NCBI GenBank assembly: GCA_964455095.1
Contig: CAYVUV010000103.1
Coordinates: 1-33,099, forward strand
Direction of reading: 5' to 3'
Source: CAYVUV01 sp964455095
GTDB taxonomy: Bacteria; Desulfobacterota; Binatia; HRBIN30; CADEER01
Length of the DNA: 33,099 bases
Each line of letters starts with the position of its first letter. Position 1 is the stretch's first letter. Position numbers and translations under genes: made by a program. The notes under the pieces are model-generated. The model was not told the origin of the DNA. It worked only from the letters and a program-made list of their open reading frames with translations, and did not search any database. Below are positions 1 to 8,987 of this stretch, piece by piece.

Positions 1-1
1 C

Positions 2-781
2 GGCGGCAAGGACGCGGCGCTCGTGCTGGCCGACTGCGACCTCGAGCGCACCGTCGCGGGCATCGCGCAGTGGTCGATGCACAACTGCGGGCAGAACTGC
101 GCCGCCGTCGAGCGGGTCTACGTCGAGGAGGCGATCGCGGACGCCTTCGTCGCGCGGCTCGGCAAGTTCGTGGCGGCGCTCAAGGTCGCGACGCCCGGCG
201 CGGGGCCCACGGACCTCGGCCCGCTGCAGAACGCGCAGCAGCTCGCCATCGTCGAGCGCCACGTCGCCGACGCGCGCGCCCGCGGCGCGCACGTGCTCAC
301 CGGCGGCACACGCCGCGACGATCCCGGCGGCGTGTTCTACGAGCCCACCGTGCTCGGCGGCGTCGACCACTCGATGCTGATCATGCAGGAAGAGACGTTC
401 GGTCCCGTCATTCCCATCATGGCCGTGCGCGACGCCGCCGAAGCGGTGGCGCTGGCCAACCAGAGCCCGTACGGGCTCAACGCCAGCATCTGGACGCGCG
501 ATCTGCCGCGCGCCGCGGCGCTGGCGCGCGAGATCGAGAGCGGCTCGGTGTGCATCAATGAGTGCCTGCTGTCCGCCGGCTGCCCCGATTTGCCCTTCGG
601 CGGCGTCAAGCAAAGCGGTGTCGGCACCCGCCACGGCGGCGCCGACGGCCTGCGCCAGTTCTGCGTCGCGCAGGCGACGCTCACCGAGCGCCGCCGGCGC
701 AGCAGCGAGATGGCGTGGTTTCCGTACTCGGCCCGGCGGGCGCGGATGATCGAGCGGTTGATGGGGCTGATGTTCAGGTGA
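2..781 (+). CDS. Aldehyde dehydrogenase family protein, 3' part (5' end outside window)
   Basis: NAD(P)-dependent oxidation of an aldehyde to the acid; substrate not predictable. The frame is open from base 2 and begins inside the conserved GGKD motif, so the Rossmann domain and the general-base Glu just before GGK lie outside the window. The nucleophilic Cys is present in GQNC (codon 98-100). The EETFGP motif and the NQSPYGLNASIWT segment that follow are typical of the catalytic and oligomerisation parts. The C-terminal tail (AWFPYS...) is a subfamily extension seen in several environmental ALDHs. No start codon is needed because the gene is truncated by the window edge; a GTG at 23 would be internal. 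A REP-like hairpin follows the stop by 9 nt. Confidence 0.93.
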   Translation, partial: GGKDAALVLADCDLERTVAGIAQWSMHNCGQNCAAVERVYVEEAIADAFVARLGKFVAALKVATPGAGPTDLGPLQNAQQLAIVERHVADARARGAHVLTGGTRRDDPGGVFYEPTVLGGVDHSMLIMQEETFGPVIPIMAVRDAAEAVALANQSPYGLNASIWTRDLPRAAALAREIESGSVCINECLLSAGCPDLPFGGVKQSGVGTRHGGADGLRQFCVAQATLTERRRRSSEMAWFPYSARRARMIERLMGLMFR

Positions 782-790
782 CTGCTGGTC

Positions 791-828
791 TCCTCTCCCG
801 GATGGGAGAGGATTAAGGTGAGGGGGAT
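791..828 (+). repeat. REP-like palindromic repeat, copy 1
   Basis: A perfect 9-bp stem (791-799 with 804-812, loop GGAT) is followed by an AGGTGAGGGGGAT tail. The same unit recurs inverted at 911-949 and direct at 19876-19914. Lying right after the aldehyde dehydrogenase stop, it may also act as a transcription-end hairpin, but no U-tract follows. Confidence 0.75.
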
Positions 829-910
829 TTGATGGCGCCGGAGGCCACGGACGCACTTCTGTACCGAGTCGAGTCGCTAAAGGCAGGGGGTCGCTTCGCC
901 GATCAATTGT

Positions 911-949
911 ATCCCCCTCATCCTGTCCTCCTCCCATCCGGGAGAAGGA
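911..949 (-). repeat. REP-like palindromic repeat, copy 2 (inverted)
   Basis: Reverse complement of the unit at 791-828, with an imperfect stem (TCTCCC/GGGAGG core around CGGAT). Together the two form an inverted doublet with an 82-nt spacer, the arrangement usual for paired REP elements. The spacer holds no recognisable gene. Confidence 0.7.
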
Positions 950-1001
950 ACCCGCATTCGATCGTCACGGGAATCGTGAAGCGCCGTATTCGGGAGACAC
1001 C

Positions 1002-2087
1002 ATGCTGACGCGCGCGGACGATTACCCGATCCACCAGACGGCCGAGCCGATTGCCCACGTCGCCACCAGCGATCGCAACTTCTACGATCGCTACTTCTTC
1101 AACGGCTACGCGCGCGACGGCAGCGTGTTCTTTGCCGGCGCGCTCGGCCAGTATCCGAATCGGCAGGTGATGGATGCGGCTTTCAGCGTCGTCCACCGCG
1201 GCCGCCAGTACGTCGTGCGCGCCTCGCGCCGCGCGCCGGCCGATCGCATGGTCAGCACGGTCGGCCCGATCGCCGTGCAGGTGCTCGAGCCGCTGCAGGC
1301 GCTGCGGCTGACGGTGGCGCCGAATCAGTGGGAGATCAGCGGCGACCTGGTCTTCCGCGCCCGCGTGCCGCCGCTCGAGGAGCCGCGCTTTCAGCGCCGC
1401 AGCGAGGGGCGGCTGTTCATGGACTACACCCGGCTGACCCAGCACGTTGCGGTGGAAGGCACGTTGACGATTGGCAGCGAGACCATCGCGCTGACGCCGG
1501 ATCGCTTCTGGGGTTCGCGCGACCGCTCGTGGGGCATCCGGCCGGTCGGCGAGCGCGACAGCGGCGCGCCGGGCGGGCCGTTTCAGTTCTTCTGGCTGTG
1601 GTCACCGGTCAACTTCGAGGACCTGTGCACGCACTTCGACGTCAACGAAGAGGCCGACGGCGCGCGCTGGCACGAAGCCGGGATGATCATCCCGGTCGGC
1701 GGCGCCGTCGAGTCGGCCGCCGCCGTGCGCTACCGGCTCGACTACCAATCCGGCACGCGCCACGCGCGCGCCGCCGAAGTGACGCTGCGCACCCGCGCCG
1801 GCGAGGACCTCGTCATCGCGCTGACCCCGCTCTACAATTTCTCGATGGTCGGGCTCGGCTACCAGCACCCGCAGTGGGGCCACGGCATGTACGTCGGCGA
1901 AGACGCCGTCAGCGGCGAATCGTGGGCGCTCACTGATGTCGTCGCCGCCGCACCGCTGTACCTGCACGTCCAGGCGGTATGCGAAGCCCGCCTCGGCAAC
2001 CGCCGCGGCATCGGCGTGCTCGAACAACTGATCATCGGCCCGCATGCCCCGTCGGGGTTCAAGGAATTGCTGGACCTGGCCCCGTAG
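1002..2087 (+). CDS. DUF7064/CrtC-AttH-like lipocalin-fold protein
   Basis: A 361-residue soluble protein with no signal peptide. Its best landmark is DRFWGSRDRSWGIRP (residues 167-181), matching the GxxxRDxSWGxR signature I associate with DUF7064-type proteins related to hydroxyneurosporene synthase (CrtC) and AttH. These are two-barrel lipocalin-like proteins; some hydrate isoprenoids, but most are uncharacterised. The start is supported by GGGAG five bases before the ATG. The gene follows the aldehyde dehydrogenase on the same strand, separated by a REP doublet, so co-transcription is uncertain. In related genomes such proteins lie among lipid and steroid genes, consistent with this window. 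No reaction can be assigned. Confidence 0.7.
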   Translation: MLTRADDYPIHQTAEPIAHVATSDRNFYDRYFFNGYARDGSVFFAGALGQYPNRQVMDAAFSVVHRGRQYVVRASRRAPADRMVSTVGPIAVQVLEPLQALRLTVAPNQWEISGDLVFRARVPPLEEPRFQRRSEGRLFMDYTRLTQHVAVEGTLTIGSETIALTPDRFWGSRDRSWGIRPVGERDSGAPGGPFQFFWLWSPVNFEDLCTHFDVNEEADGARWHEAGMIIPVGGAVESAAAVRYRLDYQSGTRHARAAEVTLRTRAGEDLVIALTPLYNFSMVGLGYQHPQWGHGMYVGEDAVSGESWALTDVVAAAPLYLHVQAVCEARLGNRRGIGVLEQLIIGPHAPSGFKELLDLAP

Positions 2088-2104
2088 TGTGCGGGTCAGG
2101 AACC

Positions 2105-2172
2105 CTTCGACGAGCTCGGGGTGAGCGGAAGGAGATCCGCCGCTTCGACACGCTCTCACGCACCGCGGTGCG
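2105..2172. terminator. Intergenic palindromes between convergent genes
   Basis: Between the stop of the CrtC-like gene and the stop of the opposing 70-residue gene lie a dispersed-type motif (CTTCGACGAGCTCGGGGTGA, from 2105) and a perfect 14-nt palindrome CGCACCGCGGTGCG (2159-2172). The position suits a bidirectional terminator, but there is no T-tract, so this is weak. Confidence 0.3.
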
Positions 2173-2194
2173 GCGCTGCGATTGCGTGCGCCTT

Positions 2195-2407
2195 CTACGC
2201 CAGGCGCGCGAGGTTCTCGACGCGCTGTTTCTCTTCGACGGAGCGGTACTTGAACACGCCGGGTGTGCGCCGTGGCGCCACGTGACGCGCGAAGAAGCGG
2301 TGCAGCTGCCAACGGCGTAGGTGCCCCTCCCAGATGCGCGGGTCGCCGGGCTCCAGCCACAAACTGCGCTCCGCCTCCGCAAGGCTTCTGAATTTCCTGA
2401 CCGGCAT
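2195..2407 (-). CDS. Small partner protein of a nucleotidyltransferase (70 aa)
   Basis: This small basic protein begins MPVRKFRS and ends with a YRSVEEKQRVENLA segment. I recognise that pattern (MPVRxFRS..., then HRS/YRSxEE) from short hypothetical proteins that accompany AbiEii/MNT-like nucleotidyltransferases. It lies 3 nt downstream of the nucleotidyltransferase on the same strand, so the two are almost certainly co-translated. Such pairs resemble type IV or HEPN/MNT-like toxin-antitoxin modules, but this small protein carries no visible HEPN motif (RxxxxH) and its role is unknown. Function as an antidote or partner is inferred from context only. Confidence 0.7.
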   Translation of the reverse strand: MPVRKFRSLAEAERSLWLEPGDPRIWEGHLRRWQLHRFFARHVAPRRTPGVFKYRSVEEKQRVENLARLA

Positions 2408-2410
2408 AGC

Positions 2411-2875
2411 TCAGTCCTTGAGCCCGAATTTTTCTTTGAGCACTTGCGCATCCGCCTTGTCTCGCAGCCGGACCGTATCGCGCTTCATGCGGTACAACGT
2501 CTCGGGCGTGGCGACCTTCACGTTCACATCGCCGTACGAATACACCGTCGCTTCGAGATCACCGAACGCGAACGCTTCCCCGAGGCGCGACAGGATGTCG
2601 ATCAGCGTGCCGTCGGGAGCGACGTACTGGAGGGCAGGATAGTCGCCGGCGAGATCTGCTGCCGTGATCTCGTCGATCGCCGGGTCGCGCCAGACACGGC
2701 GCAGGGCCTGCCGTAGACGATCAATGTTGTCCGGTGTCGGGCGGACGAAGAGATCGATGTCCTCCGTCAACCTGCCGATTCCCAACACGTCCATTGCCAG
2801 CGCCCCGATGAGAACGTAGTCGACGTCCTCATCCTGTAGGGCGGCCAGGAACGCATGAATCGTGTCGGGATCCAT
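2411..2875 (-). CDS. Nucleotidyltransferase, AbiEii/MNT-like
   Basis: A 154-residue single-domain nucleotidyltransferase of the DNA polymerase beta fold. Residues 20-46 contain the signature: a Gly-Ala turn (G24-A25) followed by EDIDLFV, giving the metal-binding pair D39 and D41. A third acidic residue is likely D93 (in LIDIL). This is the minimal set for NMP transfer to protein or tRNA, as known for MNT-domain and AbiEii toxins/antitoxins. It lies 15 nt downstream of the tolC-like stop and 3 nt upstream of the 70-residue partner. The first distance could allow read-through from the efflux operon, but the pair is functionally unrelated to export. Its ribosome-binding site is weak. Confidence 0.85.
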   Translation of the reverse strand: MDPDTIHAFLAALQDEDVDYVLIGALAMDVLGIGRLTEDIDLFVRPTPDNIDRLRQALRRVWRDPAIDEITAADLAGDYPALQYVAPDGTLIDILSRLGEAFAFGDLEATVYSYGDVNVKVATPETLYRMKRDTVRLRDKADAQVLKEKFGLKD

Positions 2876-2890
2876 CCTGTCAGAGCGAGA

Positions 2891-4696
2891 TCAGAACCGC
2901 GCCCACCAGGACGGCGACTCGGGCTCGCGGCGCTCGACTTCGATGTTGCGGGCGCGCAGCAGGGTGCCGTCGACGCGGCGCATCTCGGCGAGGTCGGAGT
3001 TGTACTTGGTCAGCGCGAAGATCTCCTCGCGCCGCGCCTGGGTGAGGCGGTCCTGGTAGTCGAGCAGGTCCTTGGTCGTCGCCAGTCCGACGTCGTAACG
3101 CGCCTGCTGGTTGCGCAGGTTTTCCTCCGCCAGCTCGCGCGCGACGCGGGTCGACTCGATGCCCTTCAGGTCCGACTGGAGATTACTCACCGCCTTCTTG
3201 ATCTCGAGCGTGACGTTCTCCTCCAGCTGGTGCAGCGACAGCCAGGAACGCTCGGTCTCGATGTTGGCCTGGGCGTAGTCCGCCTTGGCCTGCGCGTTGG
3301 CGATCGGTACTTCGAGCTGGATGCCGGCGGTGTACTGGTAGAAGCGGCCGTCGGTGAGCAGCTCGAGCGACCGGTCGTAGCCGCCGGTCACCTGCGGGTT
3401 GGCGGTCGAGAACGCCGACGACGAGGTCTGCGACGCGGTGCCGCCGAGGCCGTTGAGGCCGACCGAGCCGCCGAAGTCGAGGCGCGGCAGGAGCTGGTTC
3501 TCGGCGATCTTGCGCTCCAGCTTCTTGCTGTCGATGTTGAGCCGCGCCGCGATGAGCTCGGGCCGCTCCGTGCGCGCGGTCTCCAGGCTGCGCTCGAGAT
3601 CGATGTCGTACGGCACCACCGTCGGCAGATCGGCGGGCTCGACCAGCAGCAACGACTGGTCGCCGGCCGGGCGGTAGTTGATGATCGCGCGCAGATTGTC
3701 GCGCGCGTTCTGCTGCGCGTTGCGCGCCGCCACCAGCTGCGATTCGCGGCTGGCGACCTCCGCCTGGGCCTCGAGCACCGCCGTGCGCGGCAGGGCGCCG
3801 ACGTTGAAACGGCCCTCGTTCTGGCGCAGCAGCTCACGCGCCAACTCGACGCCGCGCTCCTGCACGCGCACGTTCTCGTTGGCCAGCACCAGAACCCAGT
3901 AGGTGGTCTCGACCTGCGAGACCAGGTTCGCGAGGTTGGCCCGGTATTGGTAGTAGGTCTGTTCTTCGACCGTCTGCGCCACCTCGACGCGCAGCAGCGC
4001 GTAGCGCCAGCCGAAGTTGCGCAGCAGCGGCTGATTGAGCGACAGGCCGAGGGTGGTCTCGTAGCGCGGGATGAGCAGGTTGATGACGTTGGGGTTGCCT
4101 GTCTGCCGGTTGTTGGTCCACTCGACCGCGAGCTCTCCGCCGGTGAGCAGTGTCTTGCGCACGCCGGCGCTCCAGTCGACGACGTTGCTGATCTGCTTCG
4201 GCGGCACCCCGGTCACCGGCGTTGGGCCGACGGTGGGCTGCGCGCCCGGTGCGTCGCCCGAGGTGAACACACCGACACTGCTGAACGGACTGGCGACGCG
4301 GCTCTTGCCGGCGCCGGCGAAGAACGCGGGGTCGAAGATCGAGCGCGCGGCGCGCACGTTGGCGGTGGCGGATAGCGGGGTCAAGCGCTCGACTTGCAGG
4401 CCCGTGTTGTTCTCCAGGGCGAGCGCGATGCTCTCTTGCAGCGTGATCGAGGTGGCGGAGCCGGTCTCGATCAAGCGCCCGTAATAGGCGTCGCGGCGCG
4501 CCTCCTCGCCGGCGTCGGTGGGCACGCCCGATTGCCACTGATGGGCCAGCACCTCGGCGTAGTTGGGGACCTCGTCGAGCAGCCGCACCGCGCTGAGATT
4601 GGGCGTCGGCACGGCCTCCGGCCCCGGTGTCTCCTGGGCGCCGGCTGCTGCAGTGACACACAGCACCCAGGCGCTGAGCAGGACCCGCAACACCAT
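2891..4696 (-). CDS. TolC-family outer membrane efflux protein
   Basis: Outer-membrane channel of a tripartite pump; last gene of the efflux operon. The start is taken at 4696, where AAGGAG lies six bases upstream and the protein opens with a clear signal peptide (MVLRVLLSAWVLCVTAAAGA, then QET); longer upstream starts give only low-complexity residues. The mature part has the two outer-membrane-efflux repeats: long helical stretches rich in Q, E and A (for example LRQNEGRFNVGALPRTAVLEA) and the recurring pattern ending YDVGLATTKDLLDYQDRLTQA. At 601 residues it is longer than the usual 430-500, because of an N-terminal extension and loops rich in Ser/Thr/Pro. It starts 56 nt after the pump gene. 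Confidence 0.93.
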   Translation of the reverse strand: MVLRVLLSAWVLCVTAAAGAQETPGPEAVPTPNLSAVRLLDEVPNYAEVLAHQWQSGVPTDAGEEARRDAYYGRLIETGSATSITLQESIALALENNTGLQVERLTPLSATANVRAARSIFDPAFFAGAGKSRVASPFSSVGVFTSGDAPGAQPTVGPTPVTGVPPKQISNVVDWSAGVRKTLLTGGELAVEWTNNRQTGNPNVINLLIPRYETTLGLSLNQPLLRNFGWRYALLRVEVAQTVEEQTYYQYRANLANLVSQVETTYWVLVLANENVRVQERGVELARELLRQNEGRFNVGALPRTAVLEAQAEVASRESQLVAARNAQQNARDNLRAIINYRPAGDQSLLLVEPADLPTVVPYDIDLERSLETARTERPELIAARLNIDSKKLERKIAENQLLPRLDFGGSVGLNGLGGTASQTSSSAFSTANPQVTGGYDRSLELLTDGRFYQYTAGIQLEVPIANAQAKADYAQANIETERSWLSLHQLEENVTLEIKKAVSNLQSDLKGIESTRVARELAEENLRNQQARYDVGLATTKDLLDYQDRLTQARREEIFALTKYNSDLAEMRRVDGTLLRARNIEVERREPESPSWWARF

Positions 4697-4752
4697 ACGC
4701 TTCTCCTTCGTCGTCGTTCGCCGCGAAGCCCTATCACGCACCCGGCGCGGGG

Positions 4753-7700
4753 TCACGCCGGGGTCCGCCCATTGGCCGCGCGGGCCGGCCGCAAGCGGCG
4801 CAGCCACGCCAGTGGGCGCACGCGCGTCAGATCGTCGAACAGCGAATACGCCACCGGCGTCATCAGCAGGGTCAACACCAGGCACAGCGTCTGGCCGCCG
4901 ATGATGACCTTGGCCATCGCGGCGCGGCTGCCCGAGCCCGGCCCCTGGCCGAGCGCGATGGGGATCATGCCGGCGACCAGCATCACGGTCGTCATCAGGA
5001 TCGGCCGCAGGCGCACGTGGTTGGCCTCGAGGATCGCGGCGTCGCGCTCCATGCCGCGCGCCCGCAGCGTGTTGGTGTAGTCGATCTGCAGGATGCCGTT
5101 CTTCTTGACGATGCCGAAGAGCATGAACAGGCCGAGGATGCTGTAGATGTTGAGCGTCTCGCCGAGCAGAACCAGCGACAGCAAGGCGAACGGGATCGAC
5201 AGCGGCAGCGCCAGCAGGATGGTGATCGGGTGCACGAAGCTCTCGAACTGCGCCGCCAGGATCATGTACATGAAGACCAGGCTGAGCACGAAGGCGATGA
5301 CGAAGTTGGTGCCGGTCTGGTCCAGGGACTTGGCGTGACCGCCGAACTCGGCGGTGTAGGTGGGCGGCAGGTCGAGCTTGCGGACGATTGCTTCGATGCG
5401 CTCGATCGCCTGGCTGAGCGGAATGCCGTCGAGGTTGGCGACCAGGGTCACCTTGCGGCGGCGGTTGTAGTGGTCGATCTGTGACGGCCCGCGCTCTTCG
5501 GTCAGTGTCGCGAGGTTCGACAGGCGCACCAGCTCGCCGCTCGGCGCGGCGATGGTGACGTCGCCGATGGTGCGCGGGTCGCTGCGGTTGGCGAGCTTGG
5601 CGCGCAGCCAGACGTCGTACTGCTCCTGCTCTTCGCGATAGGTGCTGATCGGCTCGCCGCCGATCAGCGTGCGCAGGGTGCCGGCGACGTCCTGGACGCT
5701 GATGCCGAAGTTCGACGCCTTGTCGCGCGCGATCTGCACGCGCAGCTCCGGCTGGCGCACTGACAGCGTCGTGTCGACGTCGACGAGGCCGGGTGTGGCG
5801 CGCATGCCAGCCATGATCGTGTTGGCGTACTCCTCGAGCTTGGCCAGGCTCGGCCCGGTGAGGTCGAACTCGATTTCCGTCATCCGGTGCCCGCCGCCGA
5901 CGAACACGTTGACGTTTTGCACCGAGGTGCGCAGGTCGGGAAACTCCGCCAGCGCCGCGCGCGCCTGCGACATGATCTGCAACTGTGACAGTGGCCGGTC
6001 CTCGAGCTCGGCGAGGCGGAAGTACATCGAGCCCGTCGTCACCGGGCCCTCGCCGGCGCGCAGCCGGCCGCTGACGTCGCCGATGGTGCTCATCACGTGC
6101 TGGACGTGCGGCAGCTGGCGCAGCCGCGCTTCGATGGCGCGGAAGGTCTCGTCGGTGCGCTGCAGACTGAAGCCCTCCGGCGTCTGGATGATCACCTCGA
6201 ACTCGCTCTGGTCGTCCTGCGGCATGAAGTCCTTGCCGAGCACGCCGAACAGCGGCCCGGCGCTGAGGACGGTGGCGATCGAGAGCAGCACCAGCACCCA
6301 GCGGTGGTGCAGCGACCAGCGCAGGATGGCACCGTAGCCGCGGTCGATGGCCGCGTACACGCCGCGCTCCTTCGAGCGCCGCCCGGCGCCGGGCGGGAGC
6401 TTGAGGTAGCGCGCGCAGAGCATCGGCGTCAGCGTGAACGACACCACCAGCGAGACCATGATCGAGACCGCGACCGTGATGCCGTAGCTGTTGAAGAAGC
6501 GCCCGACCTGGCCCTCCATGAACGCGACCGGCAGGAAGATCACCACCAGCGACAGCGTCGTGGCCATCACGGCCAGCGTGATCTCGCGCGTCGCCTCGCC
6601 GGCGGCCTCGCGCGCCGAGACGCCCTTTTCCTCCATGTAGCGGAAGATGTTCTCGAGCACGACGACGGCGTCGTCGATGACGATGCCGGTGGCGAGCACC
6701 AGCCCGAGCATGGTGATGTTGTTGAGGCTGAAGCCGAACCAGCGCATGATCGTGAAGGTGGCGATCACCGAGGTCGGAATCGCCACCGCCGCGATCAGCG
6801 TGGCGCGCACGTTGGCGATGAAGAGCATCACCGCCAGGCTGACCAGTACGCCGGCGAGCACGAGGTGAAACTGCACCTCGTGAATCGAGCGGTTGATGAA
6901 GCGCGAGTGGTCGCGGATGACCTCGACGCGGACATCGGGCGGCAGGGTGCGGGCGATGGTCTCCAGGCGGCGCTTGACGACGTCGATCACCTGCACCGTG
7001 TTGGTGCCGGTCTGCTTGCGCAGCAGCAGCGACACCGACGGCTGGCCGTCGAGGCGGGCCAGGTTGCGCGGCTCGACATAGCTGTCGGTCACCGTGCCGA
7101 GGTCGCCGATGGTCAGCGGGCGCCCCTGGACGTTGGCGACGATGAGGTGGGCGAAGTCCTCGGCGCGGTCGACGCGGCCCATCGTGCGCAGGGTCATTTC
7201 CTTTTGCCCCTGGTCGACGTGGCCGCCCGGAACCTCGATGTTTTGCGCCCGGATGGCGGCTTTGACCTGCTGGATCGACAGGCCGTAGGCGGCCAGGCGA
7301 TCGGTGTCGAGCACGATGTTGATGGCGCGCTCGAGGCCGCCGACCAGGGTCACCGAGCCGACGCCGCGCAGCGTCTCGATGTCTTCCTTGATCTGCTTCT
7401 TGGCGATCTCGGTGACCTCGCGCAGGTCGCGATTGCCGGACACGGCGACGCCGAGGATGGGCGACGACTCGATGTCGAACTTCTCCACGATCGGCGCGTC
7501 GGTGCCCGGCGGCAGGCGCGAGAGGATGGCGGCGACCTTGTCGCGCACGTCCTGCGCCGCCGCCTCGCCGTTGCGTTCGAGGACGAAGAACACGATGACG
7601 CGCGACAGCCCCTCGTGCGTCTCCGAGCGCAGCTCGTCGATGCCCTCGATGGTGTTGACCGCTTCCTCGATCGGCTTGGTGACGCTGCTCTCCATCTCCT

Positions 7701-7869
7701 CGACGCTGGCGCCGGGCAGCGTGGTGGCGATGGTGACGATCGGGAAGTCGATATTGGGGAACAGGTCGACGTTGAGTCGCCGGTACGAGATCGCGCCGAG
7801 CACGACCAGAAAGGCGATGAACATGGTGGTGCTCACCGGGCGGCGGATGCAGATATCGACGATGCGCAT
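4753..7869 (-). CDS. RND-family efflux transporter (HAE1/AcrB type)
   Basis: Inner-membrane proton-driven pump of 1038 residues, the full family length. Its N-terminus (IRRPVSTTMFIAFLVVLGA) is TM1, followed by the first porter domain. TM4 carries the proton-relay pair D399-D400 in GIVIDDAVVVLEN, and the TM10 partner Lys is in GIVKKNGILQIDYTN. Both halves of the duplicated architecture are complete. The sequence resembles HAE1 pumps for hydrophobic or amphiphilic compounds rather than CusA metal pumps, since no Met-rich metal motif is seen. The start lies 10 nt after the fusion-protein stop, and the tolC-like gene follows. Substrate unknown; drugs, bile-acid/steroid-like compounds or solvents are all possible. 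Confidence 0.97.
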   Translation of the reverse strand: MRIVDICIRRPVSTTMFIAFLVVLGAISYRRLNVDLFPNIDFPIVTIATTLPGASVEEMESSVTKPIEEAVNTIEGIDELRSETHEGLSRVIVFFVLERNGEAAAQDVRDKVAAILSRLPPGTDAPIVEKFDIESSPILGVAVSGNRDLREVTEIAKKQIKEDIETLRGVGSVTLVGGLERAINIVLDTDRLAAYGLSIQQVKAAIRAQNIEVPGGHVDQGQKEMTLRTMGRVDRAEDFAHLIVANVQGRPLTIGDLGTVTDSYVEPRNLARLDGQPSVSLLLRKQTGTNTVQVIDVVKRRLETIARTLPPDVRVEVIRDHSRFINRSIHEVQFHLVLAGVLVSLAVMLFIANVRATLIAAVAIPTSVIATFTIMRWFGFSLNNITMLGLVLATGIVIDDAVVVLENIFRYMEEKGVSAREAAGEATREITLAVMATTLSLVVIFLPVAFMEGQVGRFFNSYGITVAVSIMVSLVVSFTLTPMLCARYLKLPPGAGRRSKERGVYAAIDRGYGAILRWSLHHRWVLVLLSIATVLSAGPLFGVLGKDFMPQDDQSEFEVIIQTPEGFSLQRTDETFRAIEARLRQLPHVQHVMSTIGDVSGRLRAGEGPVTTGSMYFRLAELEDRPLSQLQIMSQARAALAEFPDLRTSVQNVNVFVGGGHRMTEIEFDLTGPSLAKLEEYANTIMAGMRATPGLVDVDTTLSVRQPELRVQIARDKASNFGISVQDVAGTLRTLIGGEPISTYREEQEQYDVWLRAKLANRSDPRTIGDVTIAAPSGELVRLSNLATLTEERGPSQIDHYNRRRKVTLVANLDGIPLSQAIERIEAIVRKLDLPPTYTAEFGGHAKSLDQTGTNFVIAFVLSLVFMYMILAAQFESFVHPITILLALPLSIPFALLSLVLLGETLNIYSILGLFMLFGIVKKNGILQIDYTNTLRARGMERDAAILEANHVRLRPILMTTVMLVAGMIPIALGQGPGSGSRAAMAKVIIGGQTLCLVLTLLMTPVAYSLFDDLTRVRPLAWLRRLRPARAANGRTPA

Positions 7870-7879
7870 GGCGATGGGC

Positions 7880-8956
7880 TCAGTGGTCGGCGGAGCGGAT
7901 CGCGACCCGCGTGCCGTTTTCGAGCTTGGCGAGGCCGGAGGTGGCGACGACTTCGCCCGCTTGCAGGCCTTCGAGGATCTCGATCAGGCCCTGGTCGTCG
8001 CGCGTCCCGGTGGTGACGCGGCGCTCGGCGGCGACGTCGTCCTTGACGACGAAGAGCTTGGTGACGCCGGCGAAGCTGATCACGGCGGTCTCGGGCACCA
8101 CCACCGCCTCGTCGTCGGCGCGCGTGACGATGTTGGCGTTGGCGAAGAAACCGGGCTTGAGCCGGCGCTCGGGGTTGTCGACCAGCGCCTCGACGCCGAT
8201 CGAGCGGTTCTCGGCGTTGGCGGTCGGGCTGATGCGGGCGAGACGGCCGACGAACTCGACGTCGGGGTAGGCGTCGACCTTGATCTGCACGGGCTGTCCG
8301 ATGGCCAGCTCCTGGGCGAAGCGCTCGGGCACGTCGCCGCGCAACTTGAGCGGGTTCTCGGCGACGAGGTCGAACAAAGGCGTACCGGGACGCACGTACT
8401 CGCCTGCCGAGACCAGGCGGCGCGACACCGAGCCCGACAGCGGCGAGCGCACGCGCGTGTGCTGCAACATGACGTTGAGCGTGTCGCGCTGCGCCTCGCT
8501 CACCGCCACGGCGGTCTGCATGGTTTCGTACTCCTGCGGCGAGATCACCTTGGTCGCCACCAGCTGGCGCCCGCGCGCCTCGTCGGCGCGCACCTTGGCC
8601 AGGGTCGCATCGAGCTCGCGCTGCTTGGCGCGCAGGTTGTCGTCCTCGATCTCGACCAACACCTGCTCGGCCGTCACCGGGTCGCCGAGATCGACGTGGA
8701 TCTCCTTGATCTGCCCCTCGACCTGGCTCGACAGCTTCACCTCTTCGTTGCCGAACAGCGTGCCGACGAACTTGAGCAGCCGCTTGGTGGGGCGAAACGC
8801 CACCGGCACCACCGTCACCGGCACCGCTTCCGGCGCGGCCGTGGCCACCGCCTCGGCGGCCGCGCTCGGCGCGTCGCCGCCGCTACAGCCGCCGCCGTGC
8901 AGCGCCGCCGCCAGCAGCACTGGCACCATCCACACACTCGATCGCTTGCCCATCAT
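7880..8956 (-). CDS. RND efflux periplasmic adaptor (membrane fusion protein), probable lipoprotein
   Basis: A 358-residue adaptor that links the pump to TolC. After a short signal sequence comes Cys in GGGC, a non-canonical lipobox, so lipid anchoring is likely but not certain. Domains in order: beta-barrel/lipoyl half (KLSSQVEGQIKEIHVDLGDPV), alpha-helical hairpin (about residues 110-165), second lipoyl half (VRSPLSGSVSRRLVSAGEYV), beta-barrel (LRGDVPERFAQELAIGQPV) and a membrane-proximal domain. Two adjacent ATG codons start the gene (8956 and 8953). It lies 31 nt after the TetR gene and 10 nt before the pump, so all four genes are read as one operon. Confidence 0.95.
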   Translation of the reverse strand: MMGKRSSVWMVPVLLAAALHGGGCSGGDAPSAAAEAVATAAPEAVPVTVVPVAFRPTKRLLKFVGTLFGNEEVKLSSQVEGQIKEIHVDLGDPVTAEQVLVEIEDDNLRAKQRELDATLAKVRADEARGRQLVATKVISPQEYETMQTAVAVSEAQRDTLNVMLQHTRVRSPLSGSVSRRLVSAGEYVRPGTPLFDLVAENPLKLRGDVPERFAQELAIGQPVQIKVDAYPDVEFVGRLARISPTANAENRSIGVEALVDNPERRLKPGFFANANIVTRADDEAVVVPETAVISFAGVTKLFVVKDDVAAERRVTTGTRDDQGLIEILEGLQAGEVVATSGLAKLENGTRVAIRSADH

Positions 8957-8987
8957 GAATCGCTTGCCCTTCGTCTTCGGTCGCTGC

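Noticed and set aside
2855..4375. Long plus-strand frame of 506 codons
   Set aside because: It is the antisense of the TolC gene; Val/Arg/Leu-rich and without a recognisable domain, as expected of a high-GC shadow.
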